Assembly: GCA_000406005.1 (NCBI GenBank)
Contig: ASZN01000010.1
Span: 1 to 64,000, forward strand
Length of the DNA: 64,000 bases
Source of the DNA: Candidatus Poribacteria bacterium WGA-3G
GTDB lineage: Bacteria; Poribacteria; WGA-4E; WGA-3G
Direction: 5' to 3'
Part shown: positions 25,200-33,743 of the stretch, piece after piece
Layout of the letters: each line of letters starts with the position of its first letter
Position numbering within the stretch: the first letter of the stretch is position 1
The notes under the pieces: model-generated
Databases searched by the model: none
What the model saw: only the letters and a program-made list of their open reading frames with translations
Told to the model about the DNA's origin: nothing
Program-made: the position numbers and the translations under genes

Positions 25200-25875
25200 T
25201 TTCGATCCTTTTGCAGCAATACTTTTGGTTACACAGTTCATTATCCTGTTGACCTTCCACGAGTGGGGACACGCCAAATCAGCAGATATGTTAGGTGACC
25301 CGACGGCTCGCGATTTAGGGAGGATGTCCCTAAATCCAGGTGTACATATTGATATGATCGGGACCATTATACTACCCTTGATCGCTTCGTTTTTCGGAGG
25401 TGCATTTTTTGGTTGGGCAAAACCGGTGCCGGTGAATCCTTACAATCTGAAGAATCCGAGACGAGACCTCATGCTGATCGCAGCCGCAGGTCCTTTCATG
25501 AATATCGTCCTAACTTTCGTAATTTTAGGCGCAGTCAAGCTGCTTATAGCATTGACTCCGTTTGATCCAACCGAATCTACACTTCATTTTGAGATTAACA
25601 GGCAATTACTTTTGATGGGACTTATTAGTGTTTTTCTCGCGGCGTTTAACATGCTCCCACTCTTCCCATTAGACGGTTTCAGCGTGGTGAGAGGTCTACT
25701 ACCGGAAGATTTAGCACGCGGATTTGAAAAATTGATGCCTTATGGTATGCCGATTTTGATGTGCCTTATTTTTCTACCAAGTCTCTTGGGCATACCGAAC
25801 TATGTATTCGGGTTCTTGAGTGATATTAGTTACACAGTATTCAATCTAATAGGCGAAATCGTCGGTTTACGATAA
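25192..25875 (+). CDS. Site-2 protease family (M50) membrane peptidase
   Basis: A 227-residue membrane metalloprotease of the short M50B type. The zinc site HEWGH is at 23-27 inside the first membrane helix, and the third ligand region NMLPLFPLDGF lies near 150-160. GWAKPVPVNPYNLKNPRRD is the usual loop between helices. There are about five or six hydrophobic helices and no PDZ or CBS domain. It begins inside the end of the cca gene and leads to scpA, an arrangement (M50 before scpAB) common in several phyla. The substrate is unknown. Confidence 0.9.
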   Translation: MANFDPFAAILLVTQFIILLTFHEWGHAKSADMLGDPTARDLGRMSLNPGVHIDMIGTIILPLIASFFGGAFFGWAKPVPVNPYNLKNPRRDLMLIAAAGPFMNIVLTFVILGAVKLLIALTPFDPTESTLHFEINRQLLLMGLISVFLAAFNMLPLFPLDGFSVVRGLLPEDLARGFEKLMPYGMPILMCLIFLPSLLGIPNYVFGFLSDISYTVFNLIGEIVGLR

Positions 25876-25944
25876 AAATTTCGGTTTTCATCGCAAATCT
25901 TAACGCATACGCTTTAGACATTTACAACGCTGAAAGCACCAAAT

Positions 25945-26802
25945 ATGTTGACCGAAACAATCGAAACTCTCGGAAATCAAAATATAGAAGCCGTGTCTAC
26001 TGCAACAGAATCGCTCTACTCGGTTAAGTTAGAAGGCTTTGAGGGACCGCTCGATCTGCTTCTCCATCTGATTCAGAAAGAGGAGATGGATATCCACGAT
26101 ATTCAGATTGCGGAAATTACTGACCGGTACCTGGAATACGTCAACCTAATGGAGCAGTTAGATTTAGACGTGGCATCCGAATTTTTGGTGATGGCAGCGA
26201 CACTTCTACATATAAAATCGCAGAGCATTCTTCCACAACTCACCCCAAGCGACGAACTCCCGATCGGTGACGAAGAGCAACTTGTCAAACAGCTGTTGGA
26301 GTACAAACAGTTCAAAGAGGCGGCACAGGTTTTAGATATTTACGCCGAACGACAGACATGGGTCTACAACCGAAGTCCTAAGCTCCACGCCGACTTAGAT
26401 GGCTCGCGTGCTTTCGAGATTCGGGCGACACTGTTTGATTTACTCTCCGCCTTTAAGCGTATGAACGACCGAGCTGCTGAGGTAGACACCGACGAATTGT
26501 ACGAGGCAGTCGAAGAAGAGACGATTACCGTTGAAGATAAAATTGCTTTCATTGAGCGGCATTTGGAGATTGCCGATCAATTGCTATTTGAGGAACTGTT
26601 CCCGCTGTCTGCGAGTAAGACGGATTGGATTGTTACATTCCTCGCTATTTTAGAACTTATTCGGATTGGAAGAATTGTTACCGTCCAGACAGCGCACTTC
26701 GAGAGCATCTATATTGTTAAACAAGAACAACAGGCGCCTGATCGTGAGATCGATCCGCCTCCGATTGTAGAAACCCCCCGTTCGGAAGAACGAGACTATT
26801 AG
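25945..26802 (+). CDS. scpA: Segregation and condensation protein A
   Basis: A 285-residue kleisin. YSVKLEGFEGPLDLLLHLIQ (30-49) and KEEMDIHDIQIAEITDRYLEY are the N-terminal family signature. LVMAATLLHIKSQSILP follows, and the C-terminal winged-helix region has FLAILELIRIGRIVTVQ. ScpA bridges the SMC heads and binds ScpB. The N-terminal 25 residues before the signature and the Pro/Glu-rich tail are extra. It precedes scpB by 11 nt. Confidence 0.92.
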   Translation: MLTETIETLGNQNIEAVSTATESLYSVKLEGFEGPLDLLLHLIQKEEMDIHDIQIAEITDRYLEYVNLMEQLDLDVASEFLVMAATLLHIKSQSILPQLTPSDELPIGDEEQLVKQLLEYKQFKEAAQVLDIYAERQTWVYNRSPKLHADLDGSRAFEIRATLFDLLSAFKRMNDRAAEVDTDELYEAVEEETITVEDKIAFIERHLEIADQLLFEELFPLSASKTDWIVTFLAILELIRIGRIVTVQTAHFESIYIVKQEQQAPDREIDPPPIVETPRSEERDY

Positions 26803-26813
26803 GAACTTTGTTT

Positions 26814-27455
26814 ATGGACGCTGAATATGTTACGGCTGTTAACCCGACAGAAGAGAAAGACATGATGTCGGACGAAAAACTCAAATCGATTTTGGAAGCG
26901 ATTCTTTTTGCCGCGAGCGAACCGATTACGTTGGATCAATTCCAAAGTGCGCTGCCGCGGATAGGTAAACGCGCTATTCGTAAAGGACTTACCGAGCTCT
27001 ACGACGATTACGAAGAGATGGGGCGCAGCTTTCGCCTCGTCGAAATCGCGAATGGGTACCAAATCTCCTCACGTCCAGAGTACTCGGAATGGATAGAAAA
27101 ATTTTATACACGACAGGTCCGCGTTACGTTGTCTCCGTCTGCGCTTGAGACGCTCGCCATTGTGGCGTACAAGCAGCCGATCACTCGCAGCGATGTCGCA
27201 ACGATTCGGGGTGTAAACAGCGACAGCGTTCTCAACTCACTCCTCGAAAAAGGACTTGTCCGTATCACCGGCAGAAAAGACGGCCGTGCGCTGCTCTTTT
27301 CTACCACGGACGATTTTCTTCAACAATTCGGATTGAAGGACGCTTCTGAATTGCCTTCACTCGATGAAATTGACGAACTCCTTAGCATACCGAACGGAAG
27401 CGAGCCGTCCCAACCCCTCCTTCCTGTTGTCATGGAGGAAACCACAGAGTCATGA
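26814..27455 (+). CDS. scpB: Segregation and condensation protein B
   Basis: A 213-residue partner of ScpA in the SMC complex. The ATG at 26814 is chosen because TAGGA lies about 10 nt upstream; a TTG two codons earlier is too close to that site. Two winged-helix domains are seen: KLKSILEAILFAASEPITLDQF near 23 and LSPSALETLAIVAYKQPITR near 107, followed by IRGVNSDSVLNSLLEKGLV. The tail (about 180-213) is acidic. Its stop overlaps the thrC start in ATGA, so the two are likely coupled. Confidence 0.92.
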   Translation: MDAEYVTAVNPTEEKDMMSDEKLKSILEAILFAASEPITLDQFQSALPRIGKRAIRKGLTELYDDYEEMGRSFRLVEIANGYQISSRPEYSEWIEKFYTRQVRVTLSPSALETLAIVAYKQPITRSDVATIRGVNSDSVLNSLLEKGLVRITGRKDGRALLFSTTDDFLQQFGLKDASELPSLDEIDELLSIPNGSEPSQPLLPVVMEETTES

Positions 27456-28780
27456 ACTACAATGCATGGTTCCAATGTAGCGAAGGCTGTGCTGAAACCT
27501 ATCCACTCTCAGAGGTTATCTATCGGTGCAAAAATTGCAATGGACTTTTAGAGGTACGGCACGACATAGACGCACTCAAAGAAAGGCGCGCAGCTGAATG
27601 GAAAACGCTTTTCGAGCAGCGCTACATGCGCACCCAATACCCGTATGGTAGCGGTGTCTGGGGCAAAAAGGAGTTGGTCTGCCCGAACATTGACGATGAT
27701 AACATTATCTCTATGTATGAAGGGGGCACCAATCTGTTCTGGGCTGACCGTTTCGGTGCGCAGCTCGGCTTGGGCGATCTGTGGATTAAGCAGTGCGGCA
27801 TCAGTCACACTGGCTCTTTTAAAGACCTCGGAATGACTGTCTTGGTCTCAATGGTGAATCAAATTATCAACGAATCTGGAAACATCCGTGCAATTATGTG
27901 TGCGTCTACCGGTGATACCTCTGCCGCTTTGGCAGCATACGCATCTGCGGCTGGGATACCGGCAATCATCCTGTTACCGAAAGCAAAAGTTACACGTGAG
28001 CAGCTGATCCAACCTATCGCTAACGGTGCGCTGACGCTCTCACTTGAAACTGACTTTGATGGCTGCATGGAAATCGTTCAAAAACTCGCTGCACGACAGG
28101 ACTTTTATCTTGCGAACTCGATTAACTCTCTCCGCATCGAAGGACAGAAAACGATCAGCATGGAAATCGTACAGCAGTTTAATTGGGAAGTCCCAGATTG
28201 GATTATCATTCCGGGAGGCAACCTCGGCAACGTCTCGGCACTCGGACTCGGCTTTCTAATGATGTATGATCTCGGTATGATTGACAAATTGCCGCGTATC
28301 GCTTGTGCGCAAGCCGAACGCGCAAATCCGCTCTACCGAAGTTATCGAACGGGGTTCACAGAGTTCAGCGCTATCACTGCACAAGCGACACAAGCGACAG
28401 CGATTCAGATCGGAAATCCGGTTTCAGTGCATCGCGCGATTCGGACGCTCCGACGGTTTGATGGCATTGTTGACCAAGCGACAGAGACAGAATTGGCTGA
28501 TGCCGCAGCACGAGCAGATAGAACAGGCTTATTCAATTGTCCGCACACCGGTGTCGCACTGGCTGTCCTGATAAAGATGGTCGAGCGCAAACAGATCCTC
28601 CCATCTGACAGGGTTATTGTGATTTCCACAGCAACAGGTCTGAAATTCCCGGATTTCAAGGTAGCATATCACAATGTTTACCCTGGTGAACCGCCGCCTC
28701 GTTACCTAAATGCGCCGATTGAATTGGAAGCAGACTATGAAGAGGTCTTGAAACAGATTGGCACGCATCTTGATACATAG
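27452..28780 (+). CDS. thrC: Threonine synthase
   Basis: A 442-residue PLP enzyme that makes threonine from O-phosphohomoserine. The N-terminal CSEGCAETYPLSEVIYRCKNC is a zinc-ribbon-like start found in the long bacterial and archaeal branch. The PLP Lys is K124 in SHTGSFKDLGM, and CASTGDTSAALAAYA and the PGGNLGNVSALG stretch form the phosphate and substrate sites. It overlaps the end of scpB by 4 nt. A metabolic gene in a chromosome-maintenance cluster probably reflects only local gene order. Confidence 0.9.
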   Translation: MNYNAWFQCSEGCAETYPLSEVIYRCKNCNGLLEVRHDIDALKERRAAEWKTLFEQRYMRTQYPYGSGVWGKKELVCPNIDDDNIISMYEGGTNLFWADRFGAQLGLGDLWIKQCGISHTGSFKDLGMTVLVSMVNQIINESGNIRAIMCASTGDTSAALAAYASAAGIPAIILLPKAKVTREQLIQPIANGALTLSLETDFDGCMEIVQKLAARQDFYLANSINSLRIEGQKTISMEIVQQFNWEVPDWIIIPGGNLGNVSALGLGFLMMYDLGMIDKLPRIACAQAERANPLYRSYRTGFTEFSAITAQATQATAIQIGNPVSVHRAIRTLRRFDGIVDQATETELADAAARADRTGLFNCPHTGVALAVLIKMVERKQILPSDRVIVISTATGLKFPDFKVAYHNVYPGEPPPRYLNAPIELEADYEEVLKQIGTHLDT

Positions 28781-28807
28781 CCCCTGATATCACACTGCGA
28801 TAAAGAT

Positions 28808-28837
28808 TTGCAGCAAATCTGCAAAATATGCTATAAT
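28808..28837 (+). promoter_or_regulatory. Promoter for the xylose isomerase gene
   Basis: TATAAT at 28832-28837 with TGC in front (extended -10), and TTGCAG at 28808 with an 18-nt spacer. The -35 overlaps a perfect small palindrome, GATTTGC-A-GCAAATC (28805-28819), which could be an operator or the tail hairpin of thrC. The ATG at 28892 is 54 nt downstream. Confidence 0.55.
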
Positions 28838-28891
28838 TCTAAGTGTTAATCCCCGAATATCCCAAAATTAAAAAATAACAGGAGTGATTGA

Positions 28892-30061
28892 ATGTCAGAA
28901 CAGTATCAGCCTAAGCCTGAGCACAAGTTTACCTTTGGATTGTGGACTGTCGGTAACCCGGGACGCGACCCATTCGGTGATGTTGTCAGGCCCCCCCTTA
29001 AACCTACCTACACTGTCGAAAAACTGAGTGCGTTGGGCGCGTACGGTGTTAATTTACACGATAACGACCTTGTTCCCTTTGATGCTTCAGCTGCCGAACG
29101 CGACAACATCGTTAGTGAATTCAAGCAGGCACTTGCCGACCATGACATGAAAGTGCCGATGGCTACAACGAATCTATTTTACCATCCGATTTTCAAAGAC
29201 GGTGCTTTTACTTCCAACGACCCAAAAGTCCGAGCCTTCGCGATTCAGAAGACGTTGAATGCTATCGACTTAGGTGTGGAACTCGGCGCAACGGTTTATG
29301 TCTTTTGGGGTGGACGTGAAGGTGCAGAAGTAGATGCTGCAAAAGACGGTCCAGATACCGTCAAGTGGAACCGTGAAGCGATGAACTATTTCACGCACTA
29401 CGTCAAAGACCAAGACTATGACCTTCGATTCGCACTTGAGGCGAAGCCAAATGAGCCGCGAGGCGACATCTATCTACCGACAACCGGGCACATGCTTCAC
29501 TTTATCGAAACACTTGATCATCCTGAGATGGTCGGCGTTAACCCGGAATTCGCACACGAAACGATGGCAGGGTTAAGCTTTATCCACGGTGTTGCACAGG
29601 CTTATGAATCGGGTAAACTTTTCCACATTGATCTGAATGATCAGAAGATGAGCCGTTTCGACCAAGACCTGCGCTTCGCCTCCGAAAACATCAAGAGTGC
29701 GTTCTTCCTCGTCAAGTTCCTCGAAGATGTCAATTGGGATGGGTGCCGACACTTTGATGCACACGCCTACAGAACCGAAGACGAAGAAGGTGTCTGGGAT
29801 TTTGCTGCAGGGTGCATGCGGAGTTACCTAATCTTGAAAGAGAAAGCACGCCGTTTCAACGAAGATGCGGAAATTCAGGGAATTCTGTCGGAATTGCGAG
29901 CTGGTGACGCTGAACTTGAAGCACTCATGGCAGATTACAATGCTGAGAGCGTCGGAAGACTGAGGAAGATAGATTTTGACACCGAAACCATCGCACAAAA
30001 AGGACTCGGATACGAGAAATTGGATCAACTTACATTTGAGGTATTAATGGGGGTCAGGTAA
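28892..30061 (+). CDS. xylA: Xylose isomerase, class I
   Basis: A 389-residue enzyme very close in layout to the actinobacterial (Streptomyces) xylose isomerases. FTFGLWTVGNPGRDPFGD, VNLHDNDLVPF (H56, D59), KVPMATTNLFYHPIFKDG, GGREGAE, LEAKPNEPRGDI, NPEFAHE, FHIDLNDQ and HFDAHAYRTED hold the substrate and metal residues. It converts xylose to xylulose (often glucose to fructose as well). AGGAG precedes the ATG. No xylulokinase gene or xylose transporter lies next to it; CstA follows. Confidence 0.92.
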   Translation: MSEQYQPKPEHKFTFGLWTVGNPGRDPFGDVVRPPLKPTYTVEKLSALGAYGVNLHDNDLVPFDASAAERDNIVSEFKQALADHDMKVPMATTNLFYHPIFKDGAFTSNDPKVRAFAIQKTLNAIDLGVELGATVYVFWGGREGAEVDAAKDGPDTVKWNREAMNYFTHYVKDQDYDLRFALEAKPNEPRGDIYLPTTGHMLHFIETLDHPEMVGVNPEFAHETMAGLSFIHGVAQAYESGKLFHIDLNDQKMSRFDQDLRFASENIKSAFFLVKFLEDVNWDGCRHFDAHAYRTEDEEGVWDFAAGCMRSYLILKEKARRFNEDAEIQGILSELRAGDAELEALMADYNAESVGRLRKIDFDTETIAQKGLGYEKLDQLTFEVLMGVR

Positions 30062-30102
30062 CCCGTGCCTAACGCGCCCTTGCAAAAAGTTGGAACTCAC
30101 CT

Positions 30103-31998
30103 ATGAATACGCTTATTATTGCCGTTCTGAGTTTCATCGGCTTCATCGTCGCTTACCATACGTATGGCAAATGGTTAGCGCGAAAAATCTTCGGATTAGA
30201 TGCCGAAGCACCGGTTCCGAGCCAAGAACTGCAGGATGATGTCGATTATGTGCCGACGAAAAAAGAGGTGATTTTTGGGCACCACTTCACGAGTATTGCC
30301 GGTACAGGTCCGATTGTCGGACCTGCTATCGCTGTCTTTTGGGGATGGTTACCAGCACTGTTGTGGGTTGTTCTCGGTTCGGTCTTTATCGGGGCAGTCC
30401 ACGACTTTGGTGCACTCGTCGTCTCCTTGCGTAATCGTGGGCAGAGCGTTGGCGAAGTCGCGGGGAGAATGATTGGACCCCGCGCGAAATTCCTTTTCCT
30501 TCTCGTTCTCTTCATGGGGTTGACGATCGTCCTTGCTATCTTCGGTTTAGTCATCGCCCTAATTTTCTCCTATTATCCTGAATCTGTGCTATCGGTTTGG
30601 GTAGAAATCCCGCTTGCCATCGTCATTGGCATCTGGATACACCGTCAGGGGCGTAACATCCTTGTCCCATCTATCATCGCGCTCGGCGTGATGTATATAG
30701 CGATGGGTGTCGGTGCATACCTCCTACCGATTGATTTAGGCGCGTGGCTCGGCATCCCGTTACTTGGAAAAACCTATCTGAACGTCGTGGTGATCTGGAC
30801 ACTGGTGCTTTTTGTCTACTGTTTTATCGCCTCCGTGCTACCGGTGTGGACGCTCCTCCAACCCCGCGATTTCATCAACAGTCATGAACTCGTACTGGCA
30901 CTGCTTCTATTGGTTCTTGGACTCGCAGTAGCAGGTTTCACAGGCAGAGCAGACCTTGTTGCCTCTGCCCCGGCGGTTGCTTCAGACATCCCACCCGATG
31001 CGCCACCGATTTGGCCCTTCCTCTTTATTACGATTGCCTGCGGTGCTGTTAGCGGTTTCCACTGTATGGTGAGTTCCGGCACCTCCAGCAAACAGGTTGA
31101 ATCCGAAAGCGATGCACAATACGTCGGATACGGTGCGATGCTGCTTGAGGGTGGACTCGCTGTCATCGTTATCCTCGCCTGCTGTGCGGGTATCGGTATG
31201 GGGATTTTCGATCGGACAGGTACAGGTGCCAACTATACATTTGAACCTATCGTCAAGGCAGAAAGTGCTGTACCTGTTATGAATCAGGATGCGTGGCGAA
31301 CGCGTTATGCGACGAGCACAACGACGACTAACACTGATGGTACAACAACGGTTGTCGGGGGTTGGGCAAGCCACAAACTCAAACAGAAGGTAAGTGCATT
31401 TGTTGATGGTGGTGGGAACTTCCTTGCCTCTCTCGGTATCCCGCTGAAGATGAGTATCGCGATTATGGCGGTGCTTGTTGCGAGTTTCGCGGCGACAACG
31501 CTGGACACGGCGACTCGACTCCAACGTTACGTCATCTTTGAACTTGCACAAACTGCTAATATCAAGCCACTCATGAACCGCTATGTTGCTACAGCCTTTG
31601 CGTTGGTACTTGCGGCAGCTGTCGCCTTGTTTCAGGGAGCGGATGGTCCAGGAAGCGGTGGAATGACGCTCTGGCCCCTCTTCGGTGCGACGAACCAACT
31701 TCTTGCTGGATTAGCGTTCATGGTGATCGTCTTTTATCTCGTGCGTCGAAATAAGCCGATCTGGTTCGCGTTTCTCCCGATGATCGTCATGCTTATTATG
31801 CCAGCGTGGGCAATGCTGCATCAGATGTTTGATCCGCAGACCGGATGGCTTTTCACTGGCAAATATCTGCTCTTCGGATTCGGTGTCGTTGTTGAGGGAT
31901 TGCAAATCTGGATGGTCGCTGAAGGTGTCATCGCGTGGCGAAATGCGCGTGGGAATTACCCGGAACTCCCACCGTTGGAAAGTGTTACTGCAGATTAA
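30103..31998 (+). CDS. cstA: Carbon starvation protein A family transporter
   Basis: A 631-residue polytopic membrane protein. The N-terminal HTYGKWLARKIFGLD, then EVIFGHHFTSIAGTGPIVGPAIAVFWGWLPA and VGSVFIGAVHDFGALVVSLRNRG regions, are the CstA signature, with AVSGFHCMVSSGTSSKQ further on. Known relatives (CstA, BtsT) take up peptides or pyruvate. It is a little shorter than the E. coli protein. GGAAC precedes the ATG. It comes 41 nt after xylA and just ahead of the glycine-rich membrane protein. Confidence 0.9.
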   Translation: MNTLIIAVLSFIGFIVAYHTYGKWLARKIFGLDAEAPVPSQELQDDVDYVPTKKEVIFGHHFTSIAGTGPIVGPAIAVFWGWLPALLWVVLGSVFIGAVHDFGALVVSLRNRGQSVGEVAGRMIGPRAKFLFLLVLFMGLTIVLAIFGLVIALIFSYYPESVLSVWVEIPLAIVIGIWIHRQGRNILVPSIIALGVMYIAMGVGAYLLPIDLGAWLGIPLLGKTYLNVVVIWTLVLFVYCFIASVLPVWTLLQPRDFINSHELVLALLLLVLGLAVAGFTGRADLVASAPAVASDIPPDAPPIWPFLFITIACGAVSGFHCMVSSGTSSKQVESESDAQYVGYGAMLLEGGLAVIVILACCAGIGMGIFDRTGTGANYTFEPIVKAESAVPVMNQDAWRTRYATSTTTTNTDGTTTVVGGWASHKLKQKVSAFVDGGGNFLASLGIPLKMSIAIMAVLVASFAATTLDTATRLQRYVIFELAQTANIKPLMNRYVATAFALVLAAAVALFQGADGPGSGGMTLWPLFGATNQLLAGLAFMVIVFYLVRRNKPIWFAFLPMIVMLIMPAWAMLHQMFDPQTGWLFTGKYLLFGFGVVVEGLQIWMVAEGVIAWRNARGNYPELPPLESVTAD

Positions 31999-32002
31999 AC
32001 AG

Positions 32003-32686
32003 ATGTCAAAAATTTCAGGGAAACAGATCAAAGACGAAGAACTCCACAACTATCCGCTTGACGCGGAAATCTTCCGAAGGACCTTCAACAGATACGTTCA
32101 GAGCTTCAATACTATTTTTTTTAGTTTAGTCTTCTTGATTTGCGCGCCTTTCATAGCATACGCGATTGCATTGTATTTAGAGCAGGCGAAAGTTGACGTT
32201 ACAGGCTTTTTAAGTCTCTGGTACGCCGGTGAATCGCTACTAATGGATTTAGGGTTTCCTCATATAAGTTTCGGCATTTTCGCATCAGGAACCATTGCAG
32301 TTGGACACATGTCGGTCGGGCTCATCTCAGCAGGCAACTTTTCTTGTGGTGTCATCTCAATCGGTGGTCTCGGATCTTGTGGTGTTATCTCTATAGGAGG
32401 TCTGTCCTCTGTGGGTGTTATTGCCCTCGGAAATAACAATGTTTATGGGATTGTTGCTATCGCCACAGGGAACAAAAAACCTTTTGAAAAAGGCGTATAC
32501 ATGAACGGAAAGGCTTTTGGATTTATTTCGTTCGGTCGGCAGGCACGAGGAGTCTATACGCTGTCTTATGGCGATGACAGCGAGGGCACTTATCAGTTTT
32601 CACCCAAACGTCAGGACCCAGAGGCTGTCGCACTTTTTACGCATTGGTACAAGAAATTCAAAAACGCATTCGTCGTGCCTTCTTAA
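32003..32686 (+). CDS. Membrane protein with glycine-rich beta-repeat domain
   Basis: A 227-residue protein that starts 4 nt after the cstA stop. Two hydrophobic segments (about 36-60) are followed by a region (about 90-155) of short repeats with Gly every five to eight residues, such as SCGVISIGGLG and SSVGVIALG, with two nearly identical units in a row. The pattern suggests a compact beta-helix or stacked turns. The C-terminus is charged. I do not recognise a family, although similar glycine-repeat proteins of unknown function occur in bacteria. Tight spacing suggests cotranscription with cstA, but no functional link is known. Confidence 0.65.
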   Translation: MSKISGKQIKDEELHNYPLDAEIFRRTFNRYVQSFNTIFFSLVFLICAPFIAYAIALYLEQAKVDVTGFLSLWYAGESLLMDLGFPHISFGIFASGTIAVGHMSVGLISAGNFSCGVISIGGLGSCGVISIGGLSSVGVIALGNNNVYGIVAIATGNKKPFEKGVYMNGKAFGFISFGRQARGVYTLSYGDDSEGTYQFSPKRQDPEAVALFTHWYKKFKNAFVVPS

Positions 32687-32772
32687 GGCGATTCCTCCAT
32701 TTCTCCTAAAGACAGCGATAAACTCTTCAAAAACTTTGACGACTCTTTACAGAACTCCTAAGAAAATTGTGC

Positions 32773-33156
32773 CTACGGTTTCCGTGGAGGCTTCTCATCT
32801 ACGGATGCTTCTTCTTTGCTTAGCACCTCCACGAGATGATAGGCGTACCGTCCGACATCTTGGATCTCTGTCCCTCTATCTTCAAGTCTGACTTTCAATC
32901 TGTAGATATACCCCGGCTCAAAATCAAATCCCTGTATGCTTTCATAGAAAAAATGCCATTCCTGGCTCTCCTCATTGAATTCGAGGTAGCACTGCTGCTC
33001 AATGAACCCTTGGCAGGTTTCGGTATAGGGACCTATGATGATAACCTCTATATTCTCCTTGTCTGGTGTAATGAGGGAGCCTGAGCGATCACATCCGATA
33101 GTGAGGGCAATGAGAATTAAGGTGATTGGGAGGATTAGTTTTGTTGGAAATGGCAT
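32773..33156 (-). CDS. DUF4377-type lipoprotein
   Basis: A 127-residue lipoprotein. The signal ends in the lipobox LTIGC (Cys near 22). The mature part fits DUF4377: ETCQGFIEQQCYLEFNEESQ, EWHFFYESIQGFDFEPGYIY and YHLVEVLSKEEA, with the usual two Cys ten residues or so apart. DUF4377 is a small extracellular domain, often in META/HslJ-type lipoproteins. It is the last of three small leftward genes, after the frameshifted gene and the phage-like lipoprotein. Confidence 0.75.
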   Translation of the reverse strand: MPFPTKLILPITLILIALTIGCDRSGSLITPDKENIEVIIIGPYTETCQGFIEQQCYLEFNEESQEWHFFYESIQGFDFEPGYIYRLKVRLEDRGTEIQDVGRYAYHLVEVLSKEEASVDEKPPRKP

Positions 33157-33208
33157 GTTTTCTCCTATTTTGCTGGGTTTTAATCACAAAAATAAAAATG
33201 GCACACAG

Positions 33209-33318
33209 TTATTTTTCGCGTTCTTCAATAATCGCACGGCTAAACTCGTTATCCTCGGCGCGAATCCGGGTTGCCATACTTTTGCGGAGCTCCTCACCTC
33301 TGTTATAGGATCAGACAT
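33209..33318 (-). pseudogene. Frameshifted small gene next to the phage-like lipoprotein
   Basis: GGAGG lies 7 nt before an ATG at 33318 that encodes MSDPITE. A single-base shift then moves the sensible frame to GEELRKSMATRIRAEDNEF and SRAIIEEREK, ending in a stop at 33209. Read in one frame the reading would be poor; joined, it would give about 35 residues of charged helix. This looks like a small gene with a 1-nt deletion, or a sequencing error. It lies 15 nt after the lipoprotein at 33334-33711, in the same direction. Confidence 0.4.
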
Positions 33319-33333
33319 TACCAATCCTCCATT

Positions 33334-33711
33334 TTATTTAATATCAACGCTTGGAATAATTGCTCTCGGCTTAAATGTGACCCTATAATGATACGGACTG
33401 ACTTCGGCATCTTCCAATTGCTCAGAAAAATAGGTCACGTTGTCCGACAATCCGAGAAAGTGTTTTTTATACGTACTAGGACCCGTCTTAACGACAACCT
33501 CTAATTGTCCTAACCCATCATCATTAAGACTACATCTTCCTTCTATTACTAAGATATAAGCGTCAGTAATACCGTTGTAGAACACAATCCTACGAGGTAT
33601 CTCAAAATTATCAGCTGCTTTCGACAAGTTACGATTTGCAATATCAGCATCATCACAACCTGCAAAAACAGTGACAAGTAGAAGCACTACAGCTGCGTAT
33701 ATTTTAGTCAT
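33334..33711 (-). CDS. Phage-type beta-sandwich lipoprotein
   Basis: A 125-residue lipoprotein with lipobox VFAGC. The mature part DADIANRNLSKAADNFEIPR then RIVFYNGITDAYILVIEGRC, KKHFLGLSDNVTYF and YHYRVTFKP resembles small lipoproteins I know from tailed phages of Proteobacteria, by memory only. In phages such proteins are thought to act in exclusion or to be unneeded cargo. Here no other phage genes are present. The frameshifted small gene and the DUF4377 lipoprotein follow on the same strand. It may be a transferred remnant. Confidence 0.6.
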   Translation of the reverse strand: MTKIYAAVVLLLVTVFAGCDDADIANRNLSKAADNFEIPRRIVFYNGITDAYILVIEGRCSLNDDGLGQLEVVVKTGPSTYKKHFLGLSDNVTYFSEQLEDAEVSPYHYRVTFKPRAIIPSVDIK

Positions 33712-33743
33712 CAGATTTCTCCTTTGTATAGGTTAAAGATCAA

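Noticed and set aside
30982..31698. A 238-codon leftward reading frame opposite cstA
   Set aside because: The composition is Arg/Thr/Cys-rich without a domain, and cstA is a sure gene on the other strand.
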